In this document: in pieces, positions 1 through 7,887 of the stretch
Layout: every line of letters starts with the position of its first letter
How positions within the stretch are numbered: position 1 is the first letter of the stretch
Assembly: GCA_021648185.1 (NCBI GenBank)
Contig: JAKITH010000015.1
Coordinates: 1-12,978 of the forward strand
From: Thiomicrorhabdus sp.
Lineage (GTDB): Bacteria; Pseudomonadota; Gammaproteobacteria; Thiomicrospirales; Thiomicrospiraceae
Reading direction: 5' to 3'
DNA length: 12,978 nt
Notes under the pieces: model-generated
The model's input: only the letters and a program-made list of their open reading frames with translations
Told to the model about the DNA's origin: nothing
The model's database searches: none
Position numbers and translations under genes: made by a program

Positions 1-2
1 AT

Positions 3-1082
3 AAGATTCGACAGCTTAAGAGTCGTATTTCATATAGTATTTTTATTCCCTCCCTCACGCCAGAAGAAGTGTGTTCCTACCTTAATTATCGAATGAGGAG
101 GGCCGACTACGAAGGCTTGGATGTTTTTGAGCTGAAAATCTCAAAAAAAATTCATCGATTATCGGAAGGCATCCCACGAACGATTAATACCATTGCTGAT
201 AAACTTTTAATGTCTGCTTATAGCTTAGAAGATACAAAGGTGACAAAAAAACACATTGCAATGTTACCTAAAGATATTGTAGAGGGAGTGGTGATAAGAG
301 GGGGGAGGCTTTATTGGTTATTGCTACTTGCACTTGTTAGCGCTATAAGTGTGGCTCTCTATTTGATATTAATGTCTTCTACGCTTAAGGTTTCTTTAAG
401 TTCAGAAAATATTTCGCTTCCATCGCTGAGTGTGAAAGAGAGTACGGCTGTATTACAAAACAGTGAGATGAAGTCAATACCTGTTTTGAACCTGAAAAAT
501 CAAGTAACTCCTCTCTTATTGCCCGTCGAGAATATAAAGAGTGAAAATCTCGATGAATTTCCGGACTCTTCTTCTTTGGATCGTGCTAAGCTGGTTAAAC
601 AGCCATTAAATAGTTATACCGCTGTTAAGGATGGTGTAGAATCACCTAAATATCGATTTAAGTCTGATGACAGGGCGTACTTTCGGGTGAATGGCTCCTT
701 GTTATCGAATCGTTTGGTTGGGTTGCACTTGAATACGGTAGAATGGTTAATGCAAATGCCTGAGCAAATGTATGTTATTCAACTTGCATCGCCTCATATA
801 AGTACTCTAGAAGAGGCGATGGTTTTTTACCTAGAACAAAATGTTTCAATGGACTCGATACATTTACTCATTGATTTAGGGCGTTCTAGTCCCATAAACC
901 GGTTTAGAGTGCTTTATTTAGCGTCAGCCAGTTATTCAACATTAGAACGGATTATTTCAGAGCTTCCTCCTGAAATAATGAAGTCATCACCTTATATTGT
1001 TACAGTGGGTGGTGTGCTTAAAAATATGCAGTATACTCAAAACAACTTAAAACAGCATGGGATAATTAATGTTACTCAATAG
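3..1082 (+). CDS. mshM: MshM/ExeA-type AAA ATPase C-terminal part fused to membrane helix and SPOR-like domain (5' partial)
   Basis: The frame is open from base 3 with no start in the window, so the N-terminal Walker motifs lie upstream. The first visible residues (IRQLKSRI, then SLTPEEV, then HRLSEGIPRTINTIADKLL) match the end of the ExeA/MshM AAA module; the GTG at 69 is internal to this homology and is not the start. A single hydrophobic helix lies at about 309-374, rich in Leu/Ile/Val. A polar linker follows, then a C-terminal region (about 729-1050) with the pattern of a DamX/ExeA-type SPOR domain: W-L-M-Q-M-P, Y-V-I-Q-L, R-F-R-V-L-Y, then L-P-P-E-I and a final P-Y-I-V. I infer a cytoplasmic ATPase anchored in the inner membrane with a periplasmic peptidoglycan-binding end, helping secretin assembly or passage through the wall. 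Classical MshM is an ATPase of under 300 residues, so the added module is notable. The 3' end overlaps mshL by 14 bases. Confidence 0.8.
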   Translation, partial: KIRQLKSRISYSIFIPSLTPEEVCSYLNYRMRRADYEGLDVFELKISKKIHRLSEGIPRTINTIADKLLMSAYSLEDTKVTKKHIAMLPKDIVEGVVIRGGRLYWLLLLALVSAISVALYLILMSSTLKVSLSSENISLPSLSVKESTAVLQNSEMKSIPVLNLKNQVTPLLLPVENIKSENLDEFPDSSSLDRAKLVKQPLNSYTAVKDGVESPKYRFKSDDRAYFRVNGSLLSNRLVGLHLNTVEWLMQMPEQMYVIQLASPHISTLEEAMVFYLEQNVSMDSIHLLIDLGRSSPINRFRVLYLASASYSTLERIISELPPEIMKSSPYIVTVGGVLKNMQYTQNNLKQHGIINVTQ

Positions 1083-2748
1083 TCTTACCATGAAGCCACG
1101 TCTGGCCTTTACATTACTTGCTACTTTCTTCATTTCTATGGGTTTAACAGGCTGTTATAACTCTGCTTTTAAACCGCTTCCTGATAAAGCTGAAAAGTTT
1201 GTCGTGGACGGGCATATTGTGGCGGCTCCTAAGCTAGATAGTGTGCAAAAAAATAGTTCTCCTATTCCTAGTATTATAGGCAGTAGTACTCCTAAGCTTC
1301 CTAGTTTTAAAAATGCATCTTCTTCTCATTATTCAATTACTGCGGTGAATGTCCCTATTAAAGAGCTCTTGTTTCAAGTTGCACAGGATTCGGGTAAGCA
1401 AATTGATCTGTACAAAGGGATAGAGGGCAGTGTTACGATTAATGCTTTGAACCAGCCATTAGAAAAAATATTGGAACGTATTGCTGAACAGGCTGGCTTG
1501 ATGTTTGTGATCGAACACAATACCATTAAAATTAAACCAGACTTACCTGAATGGCGCAATTACATGGTCGATTACGTTAATATCCATAAAGTGAGTGAAG
1601 ATTCTATTGATATGCGGATGAGTGTTTCTGGTTCAACAGGAACGACGACTAAAAAAACAGGAGGAAGTTTTTCTAAAGTGACCGTTAAGTCAGAACATAA
1701 TTTTTGGCAAAGGCTGGAGGATAATATAAAGCTCCTAGCTCAGTTAGAGTCTTCTGGAGAGGAAAGCCGTACATTAGGATTTGAGCAGAATACAGTGGTG
1801 AACCCTGAAGCGGGTGTTATTTCTGTTTATACCTCCGCGAAAAAACATAAAAATATTAAAGAGTATATTAAAGAGGTTACGACAAGAGTTGATCGTCAAG
1901 TCCTAATTGAAGCTACGGTTGTTGAGGTGTTGTTAAACGATCAATATCAAGCAGGTATTGATTGGTCGGTTCTGGGAAGTCGTGCTTTAGGTAATGATGG
2001 CGGGTTTAAAATCTCTTCTCCTTTTTCAGGACCACAAGATGGTTTTTCAATTGCAACGGTTGATCCTACGGGAGGAGGATTAGGTGTTACAAGCGGCGAT
2101 TGGAATATTTTGGCGAATTTAAAGTTGTTAAAAACATTCGGTGAAAGTAAGGTGTTATCCAGCCCTAAGATTATGGCGATTAATAATCAGACAGCACTTT
2201 TAAAGGTTGTAAATAATTTGGTTTACTTTACGGTGGATGTCAATACGACGGCTGCAACCGCAACAACGGCTGGTTTGACAACCTATGAGAGTGAAATTCA
2301 TACGGTACCCGTTGGTTTTACCATGAGTGTAACGCCTTTTGTCAGTGCTAATGGCGATATTACATTAAATGTAAGGCCCACAATTTCTCGTCAAATAGGA
2401 TCGGTGTTAGATCCAAATCCCGCGCTTAAGGATGCAGGCGTTGAGAGCGCCATTCCAGTGATTCAAGAGAAAGAAATGTCTTCTGTCTTACGTCTTAAAG
2501 ATAGACAAACCGCTGTAATCGGAGGCTTAATTGAAGATTTAAACAGTCACGATAATACAGGTGTTCCATGGTTGAGTGAGATTCCTATTTTAGGCAGTTT
2601 GTTTGCGAGTAGATCAGATCAAATGAAGAAAACAGAGTTGGTTATTTTTATTCGACCAACCATTATTAAAAATCCAGATATTAGTAATGGTGATTTACAG
2701 CAGATAGGACGCTTTTTAAAAACCTCTTCCAGTAATAAAGTGAAATAA
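1069..2748 (+). CDS. mshL: MSHA-type pilus secretin, outer-membrane lipoprotein MshL
   Basis: This is the outer-membrane pore through which the pilus emerges. The N-terminus is a lipoprotein signal peptide with lipobox L-T-G-C (Cys29 from the 1069 start). A secretin/TonB short N-terminal domain spans about residues 87-158, followed by a Ser/Thr/Gly-rich stretch and an N1-like domain. The secretin core runs from about 274 (V-D-R-Q-V-L-I-E-A-T-V-V-E-V) through a Thr/Ala-rich loop near 391-405, V-P-V-G-F-T at 413 and I-P-V-I-Q-E-K-E at 462, to F-I-R-P-T near 528. All core landmarks are present and the length (559 aa) is normal for the family. The ATG at 1069 has a weak GGGA six bases upstream and overlaps mshM by 14 bases. 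The ATG at 1090 gives a more typical signal peptide (M-K-P-R) without overlap, so the true start could be either. Confidence 0.95.
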   Translation: MLLNSLTMKPRLAFTLLATFFISMGLTGCYNSAFKPLPDKAEKFVVDGHIVAAPKLDSVQKNSSPIPSIIGSSTPKLPSFKNASSSHYSITAVNVPIKELLFQVAQDSGKQIDLYKGIEGSVTINALNQPLEKILERIAEQAGLMFVIEHNTIKIKPDLPEWRNYMVDYVNIHKVSEDSIDMRMSVSGSTGTTTKKTGGSFSKVTVKSEHNFWQRLEDNIKLLAQLESSGEESRTLGFEQNTVVNPEAGVISVYTSAKKHKNIKEYIKEVTTRVDRQVLIEATVVEVLLNDQYQAGIDWSVLGSRALGNDGGFKISSPFSGPQDGFSIATVDPTGGGLGVTSGDWNILANLKLLKTFGESKVLSSPKIMAINNQTALLKVVNNLVYFTVDVNTTAATATTAGLTTYESEIHTVPVGFTMSVTPFVSANGDITLNVRPTISRQIGSVLDPNPALKDAGVESAIPVIQEKEMSSVLRLKDRQTAVIGGLIEDLNSHDNTGVPWLSEIPILGSLFASRSDQMKKTELVIFIRPTIIKNPDISNGDLQQIGRFLKTSSSNKVK

Positions 2749-2750
2749 TT

Positions 2751-4994
2751 TTGAGTGTTTTATTAGAAGCTTTAAAAAAAGCAGCAGAAGACAAGAAAAA
2801 AGCATTAGAGAGTTCAGGCCAATCCAATAAGGTTGAGGCTACTCTTGTTCAGGAAGATACGGCTGAAAAAAATACAATTCCTGAATCTTACGTAGAAAGT
2901 GACGTGTTGGATTCAAAATTGCAGAATACAGTGAATAAACCAGTAGGAATTAAACTTTCTTTAAATGAAGGTGTTGCCTTAGCACCGTTGGAAACGATTA
3001 AACAAACTGAAATAATAAAAAATACTTCTCCGCCTGCTTCTAAAGATAGTCCAAAAATTGCTCTTAAGCTTGATTTAAGTTTAGGTGAAACTCAAAAGCC
3101 AGAAAAAGCCTCCGATGCTTCAAAAATTGCTCATGAAGAGGCGTCTGACACACAGGCTCAGGCTTCATTTAAGCTGGCGATAGAGGGTTCAACGGATCAG
3201 AGTGACACTTCATTTGATAAATCAGTACCCAAAGAAACCGCTTCACTCAAAGCAGCACAAGTAATAACCGAACAAGATAATTCTTTAGATGATTCTACAC
3301 TGCGTAATATAGACCTTCCTGATTCTCCCTCCATTGAACCAACTGTAGATGCTATTAAAGAAGCTTCTACCGCATCTGATCCGTTATCAGAAAAAACCAA
3401 AGAGAGTAAAGCGGTTGACTTACATTTGGCAAAAAACGACTTGGATGAGGTGTCTATTACACCGGATTTAACCAAGGGTGCCGTAGGCGTATTAAAAAAT
3501 GAGCTTTTAGAAGACGCTCAAGGCTTACCTGAAAGTGAGGCGGTTACGGTGAGTCATGATGCAACACCAACGCCTATTAAAACTGAAATTGATCGGAATG
3601 GACAGCGTAAAGATGAGGTTTCTGATCTGGAAGAAAACTCAACTCAGTTACACCAGCATTCAGCGAAACCTTCAACCCCTCAAACAAATAAAAATCCTCT
3701 AAAAGAGGATGAAGACAGTTATAAATGGAGCTTGGATGCGCTTCCAGGTTATTTAGGGCTGGGAAGAAAGAAAAATAAAAAAACAATAAAAGCTTCTACA
3801 GATGCTGGGAACCCCATTTTGGTTGCCGGTGCGTTATCTGAAGACCCTGCGAGACCTTCGAAAAGACGTTCTGTTAAATTGATAATCATTTTATTGGTGT
3901 TGTTGTTACTGATTGGGATTCTGTTTTATGGGGCTCTTTATTATCAAGAGCAACATGATGCGCTTGAACAACGTATGAAAAAATACAATCTTGTAAAGAC
4001 ACATATTACCGTTGAAGAAGGATTAGACACGGTAAATCAACAACCTGAAAAGAGAGTTGAAAGTCTAGATAAAAATATTGTGGAAGGAGGAAGTCAAATT
4101 CCATTGTCTGAAGAGGCAATCTCTATTGAGGCCATTTCAAAAAAATCATTGGTTAATAATAGAAAGTCAGATTCGTTGGTAGAGAATAATCAAACGAGAG
4201 AGGAAGTACCATCTCAAAGTGATGTTGAAAACTCTCTCACTGCAAAGGCAGCGATACCCCATAAAGATATTTCTACATCCTCATTAGAAAAGAAAATGAG
4301 TAACCGAATTGTTAATGTTCCAAAAACATCGACTCAAATCTTAGATAAAAAAGTAACGGAAGTCGAAAGCAAGGCACCTCGTAAAGCCATTATCGTAGTT
4401 CACTCTGAAGAGGAACTCTTATCCGATGCCTATTTAAGTTATGGACAGGGTGATTTTTCTCGAGCACAACAATATTTTGAAAAGGTTTTAACCATGAATT
4501 CTAAAAATGAATTTGCATTAATTGGCTTAGGGAATATTTTAGCCAGTGACCAGCAGTATGCTATGGCTATGAATTTCTATCAGAAAGCACTTGCTGCACA
4601 GCCATCCAGTTTGAATGCCTTTGAAGCCATTGCGAATATTTCAGCACACATTGAATTAAATTCGGATTGGAAAAATGCACTTTCTGAAATGGCGCAAGAT
4701 CATTCAGAGTCTGCTACGCTTCAATATGCTTTGGGGAATGTGTATGCAGAAGAAAATGATTGGTTATCGGCTCAGTCCGCCTATTTTCAAGCGGTTGCTT
4801 TAGAGCCAGATAATGCAGATTATTTGGTGAATTTGGCGGTTAGTTTAGATCAATTGGGTAAATATCAACTTGCAGCTCGATACTATACGGAAGCGCTGGC
4901 TTTTGTGGATGTGGAAGCGGTAAATTTTAATGAGGCTCAAGTAAAAAATCGACTGATCTCAATTAGACAGTTTATGGCGGAGAGAGTGCAGTGA
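2751..4994 (+). CDS. mshN: Large MshN-like inner-membrane TPR protein with GspB-like N-terminus
   Basis: The predicted start is TTG at 2751, two bases after the mshL stop. It is chosen because it begins the S-V-L-L-E-A-L-K-K-A motif common at the N-terminus of GspB/ExeB- and MshN-type proteins; no ATG is available nearby. Residues 1 to about 370 form a long, acidic, Ser/Thr/Glu/Lys-rich and probably disordered cytoplasmic segment. A single membrane helix lies at about 377-397, followed by a short coiled-coil-like stretch and a second charged linker. Residues from about 559 to 735 form a C-terminal TPR array (for example A-L-I-G-L-G-N, A-M-N-F-Y-Q-K-A-L-A, L-Q-Y-A-L-G-N-V-Y). The topology implies a periplasmic TPR domain, which by analogy assists multimerisation or stability of the secretin MshL. 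At 747 aa it is much longer than the MshN proteins I know (about 400 aa); the extra length is almost all linker. It ends in a GTGA overlap with mshE. The symbol rests on position and architecture. Confidence 0.8.
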   Translation: MSVLLEALKKAAEDKKKALESSGQSNKVEATLVQEDTAEKNTIPESYVESDVLDSKLQNTVNKPVGIKLSLNEGVALAPLETIKQTEIIKNTSPPASKDSPKIALKLDLSLGETQKPEKASDASKIAHEEASDTQAQASFKLAIEGSTDQSDTSFDKSVPKETASLKAAQVITEQDNSLDDSTLRNIDLPDSPSIEPTVDAIKEASTASDPLSEKTKESKAVDLHLAKNDLDEVSITPDLTKGAVGVLKNELLEDAQGLPESEAVTVSHDATPTPIKTEIDRNGQRKDEVSDLEENSTQLHQHSAKPSTPQTNKNPLKEDEDSYKWSLDALPGYLGLGRKKNKKTIKASTDAGNPILVAGALSEDPARPSKRRSVKLIIILLVLLLLIGILFYGALYYQEQHDALEQRMKKYNLVKTHITVEEGLDTVNQQPEKRVESLDKNIVEGGSQIPLSEEAISIEAISKKSLVNNRKSDSLVENNQTREEVPSQSDVENSLTAKAAIPHKDISTSSLEKKMSNRIVNVPKTSTQILDKKVTEVESKAPRKAIIVVHSEEELLSDAYLSYGQGDFSRAQQYFEKVLTMNSKNEFALIGLGNILASDQQYAMAMNFYQKALAAQPSSLNAFEAIANISAHIELNSDWKNALSEMAQDHSESATLQYALGNVYAEENDWLSAQSAYFQAVALEPDNADYLVNLAVSLDQLGKYQLAARYYTEALAFVDVEAVNFNEAQVKNRLISIRQFMAERVQ

Positions 4995-6679
4995 GTGCGA
5001 CCACCAATCGTTTAAAAGAGCGTTTAATCCGTGAAGGTCATGTAAGTGATGATCAATTACAGGTCGCTTTAATTGAACAGAGAAACACAGGGCAAAACTT
5101 AGGTGATATTTTAGTTTCAATGGGCTTTGTGTCGGTTGAAGTGATTCGTGAAATTGTAGGCTCTTACGTTGGCTACAGCTCAATGAGTCTTAAAGAGGTG
5201 GTGCCTGATCCCAAAGCAATTTTACTGGTATCTGAAGCATTTGCACACAGCTATATGGTGATGCCGATCAGTTTGAAAAATCAAGAATTTAAAGTGGCGA
5301 TGACCAATCCCAGTGATATTCTTGTATTAGATAAATTAAAACGCCATTTACAAAATCCGAATATTCAAGTGGTTCCTATATTAGTGGTCGAGTCTGAAAT
5401 TCAATCGGCGATTGATAAGTATTATGGTTATGAGCTGTCCATTGAAGGCATTTTAAAAGAGCTGGAGACGGGGAAAGCGGATTATAGCCGTCTCTCTTCG
5501 GAAAGTGAGTACTCTCAACCGATGGTTCGTTTGGTGGACAATATTTTAACGGATGCGGTAAAAAGAAATGCCTCCGATGTGCATTTTGAACCCGAAGAGG
5601 ATTATATTCGGATTCGCTACCGTATTGATGGCGTTTTACAACAGATACGTTTATTGCATAAAAATTTCTGGTCAGGTCTCGTGGTTCGGCTGAAAGTCAT
5701 GTCGGAATTGGATTTAACCGAGCAGCGGTTACCACAAGATGGCAATATGTCTTTGATTGTCCATGGTCGACGTATTGATTTTCGTATTTCCAGCTTACCT
5801 GGTTCGCATGGTGAAAATATTGTATTGCGTATTTTGGATCGCGAAAAAGGAATTGTCCCATTAGATGATTTAGGGTTAGACAGCGAATCGTATTCAGAAC
5901 TTAAGCTCATGATGGGGCGTCCTACGGGTATTTTATTAGTGACAGGGCCTACTGGTTCGGGTAAAACGACTACGTTATATTCTATTTTGAATGAGCTTAA
6001 TGATGTTGGCGTTAATATTATGACCTTAGAAGACCCAGTGGAATACCCAATGTCTTTGATTCGTCAAACCCCCATTAATGATGAAATTGGAATGACCTTT
6101 GCTGCGGGTATTCGCTCCTTGATGCGTCAGGATCCCGATATTATTTTGATTGGGGAGATTCGAGATGCTGAAACAGCAGAAATGTCGATTAGAGCGGCAA
6201 TGACGGGGCATCAGGTCTTTGCCACATTGCACACTAACTCCGCCATTGGCGCTATTCCACGTTTGCTTGATATTGGTGTATCGCGTTCGATTATGTCGGG
6301 AAATATCATTGGCATTATTGCGCAACGTTTAGCACGAAAGTTGTGTGTTTATTGTAAAGAGCCCTATGAGCCTGAAGAATTTGAAAAACAACTTCTGTCT
6401 ATTCCAGAATCAGAGGCTCCAACTTTATACCGCGCTATCGGGTGCGATCAGTGTAATAATGTGGGATATAAAGGGCGAATAGCCGTTTTAGAGACCTTGA
6501 GGTTTACGCCAGAAATGGATGAACTGTTGTTAGAAGGTGCTACACAACATGCTATTTTAGAAAAAGCGGTTGAAAACGGTTTTTCAACGATGATTCAAAG
6601 TGGTATTCGTTGGGTTAAAAAAGGCGAAACATCGCTTGAAGAGATCAGTCGAATTGTTAACCTTACCGATTTATTATAG
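4991..6679 (+). CDS. mshE: MSHA pilus assembly ATPase MshE (GspE/PilB family)
   Basis: This is the hexameric extension ATPase that powers pilin polymerisation at the cytoplasmic face. It starts with GTG inside the mshN stop (GTGA overlap), behind a purine-rich GGAGAGAG ribosome site. The N-terminal MshEN-type domain (about 1-150) has two c-di-GMP motif copies: R7-L8...L12-I13..G16-H-V18....L23...L27..Q30, and L37-G38..L41-V42..G45-F-V47. The catalytic half shows Walker A G-P-T-G-S-G-K-T at 319-326, Asp box L-E-D-P-V-E at 346-351, Walker B D381-P-D-I-I-L-I-G-E389-I-R-D, and His box T405-G-H-Q...L-H414-T-N. A zinc-binding tetracysteine is complete (C452, C455, C485, C488). The length of 562 aa is normal for the family. 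mshG follows after 11 bases, as expected for an ATPase/platform pair. Confidence 0.96.
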   Translation: MSATTNRLKERLIREGHVSDDQLQVALIEQRNTGQNLGDILVSMGFVSVEVIREIVGSYVGYSSMSLKEVVPDPKAILLVSEAFAHSYMVMPISLKNQEFKVAMTNPSDILVLDKLKRHLQNPNIQVVPILVVESEIQSAIDKYYGYELSIEGILKELETGKADYSRLSSESEYSQPMVRLVDNILTDAVKRNASDVHFEPEEDYIRIRYRIDGVLQQIRLLHKNFWSGLVVRLKVMSELDLTEQRLPQDGNMSLIVHGRRIDFRISSLPGSHGENIVLRILDREKGIVPLDDLGLDSESYSELKLMMGRPTGILLVTGPTGSGKTTTLYSILNELNDVGVNIMTLEDPVEYPMSLIRQTPINDEIGMTFAAGIRSLMRQDPDIILIGEIRDAETAEMSIRAAMTGHQVFATLHTNSAIGAIPRLLDIGVSRSIMSGNIIGIIAQRLARKLCVYCKEPYEPEEFEKQLLSIPESEAPTLYRAIGCDQCNNVGYKGRIAVLETLRFTPEMDELLLEGATQHAILEKAVENGFSTMIQSGIRWVKKGETSLEEISRIVNLTDLL

Positions 6680-6690
6680 CGAGATAGCCA

Positions 6691-7887
6691 GTGCAAAATT
6701 ATCACTATAGTGGCATGAATAAGTTTGGTAAACGTGTATCGGGTACCTTGCCTGCAGCGAATGAACAAGAGCTGGAGTTAAAGCTTAAAAAATCAAATAT
6801 TGACTTGCTGAGTGCGAGAAAACAATCTAGTCTTTTTAAAGGCAAAGCAAAAATTCCTCGTAAAGACATTATTGGCTTTACCTTTCAGTTAGAGCAATTA
6901 CTGAAAGCTGGCGTGCCATTAATGGATATTCTTGATGATTTAAAAGACAATTTTGAAAATGATGCTGTTAAAGAGATGCTTGCGAGTATCTATGAAGGCA
7001 TGGAAGGAGGAAAAACATTTTCAGAAGCATTACGAGAGTATGAAAGCGTGTTTGGTGAAGTCTATGTTTCACTGGTGTCGGTGGGAGAGAAAACTGGTAA
7101 GCTTGAAGAGATTCTTGTTAATTTAGCCGAAATGCTTAAGTGGGAAGATGAACTGATCTCGAAAGCCAAAAAAGTGATGATCTACCCTGCGATTGTGGCA
7201 ACGGTTGTGATTGGCGTGGTCGTACTCATGATGTTGTTTGTGGTACCCGAGTTGGTTGGTTTTATAAGTTCGATGGGTGGAGAGCTTGGTTTTGCGACGG
7301 TCGCGCTGATAGCAACATCCGAATTTATTCAAAAATATATTTTAGAACTGTTTTTAACCCCTATTATCTGTATCGTTTTATACAAAGTCGCACGTAAAAA
7401 ATCACCTAAATTTCGATTGAAAACCGATGAAATGATCTTAAATGTCCCTATTATTGGAGCTGTTTTATATAAACTCAAGTTGGCGCGTATTGCGAACTCC
7501 CTAGCAGTAATGTACAGTGCCGGCGTGAGTTTTCCAGACAGTTTGCGTATGTCGAGTATTATTGCCGGCAATAAATACTTGGAAAAAAAGATTATTCATT
7601 CGGTCGCATTGATTGAAAATGGTCAGCCGATTTTTGAAGCATTTGAAGAGGCGAATGTATTTCCTCCAATGGCGATTAGAATGGTCAAGGTCGGAGAGTT
7701 AAGCGGCGGCATGGATACCTCATTAAAAAACGTCAGTTATTTTTACGATAGAGAAGCGAAAGAGTTGATTGATAAAATTGAACCTGCAATTGAGCCTATT
7801 TTAACCGTTGTGATGGGGTTTGTAGTTGGCTGGATTATGGTGGCCGTTCTTGGCCCCATTTACGATACGATTGCGCAGGTTCAATAG
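6691..7887 (+). CDS. mshG: MSHA pilus inner-membrane platform protein MshG (GspF/PilC family)
   Basis: This polytopic inner-membrane protein forms the platform on which the pilus is built, contacted from below by MshE. It opens with a GspF-type N-terminus (Y-H-Y-S-G-M-N-K-F-G-K-R) from a GTG start at 6691, with a modest GAGA six bases upstream. Two T2SSF repeats are visible, each with the family's V-G-E-x-[TS]-G-x-[LM] signature: V131-G-E-K-T-G-K-L and V334-G-E-L-S-G-G-M. Membrane segments fall at about 162-190, 215-233 and 366-392, and the protein ends just after the last helix. The length of 398 aa matches the family. The stop codon is directly followed by the mshI ATG with no gap, so translation of the two is probably coupled. 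Confidence 0.95.
   Translation: MQNYHYSGMNKFGKRVSGTLPAANEQELELKLKKSNIDLLSARKQSSLFKGKAKIPRKDIIGFTFQLEQLLKAGVPLMDILDDLKDNFENDAVKEMLASIYEGMEGGKTFSEALREYESVFGEVYVSLVSVGEKTGKLEEILVNLAEMLKWEDELISKAKKVMIYPAIVATVVIGVVVLMMLFVVPELVGFISSMGGELGFATVALIATSEFIQKYILELFLTPIICIVLYKVARKKSPKFRLKTDEMILNVPIIGAVLYKLKLARIANSLAVMYSAGVSFPDSLRMSSIIAGNKYLEKKIIHSVALIENGQPIFEAFEEANVFPPMAIRMVKVGELSGGMDTSLKNVSYFYDREAKELIDKIEPAIEPILTVVMGFVVGWIMVAVLGPIYDTIAQVQ

Noticed and set aside
69..1082. GTG at 69 as the true start of the first gene
   Set aside because: The frame is open upstream to base 3 and those residues (I-R-Q-L-K-S-R-I, S-L-T-P-E-E) continue the ExeA/MshM homology, so the gene is 5' partial.
3197..3786. Minus-strand open frames inside mshN
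   Set aside because: Low-complexity shadows of the coding strand with no recognisable domain or ribosome site.
5617..6325. Minus-strand open frames inside mshE
   Set aside because: They lie wholly inside a strongly conserved ATPase gene and have no protein-like features.
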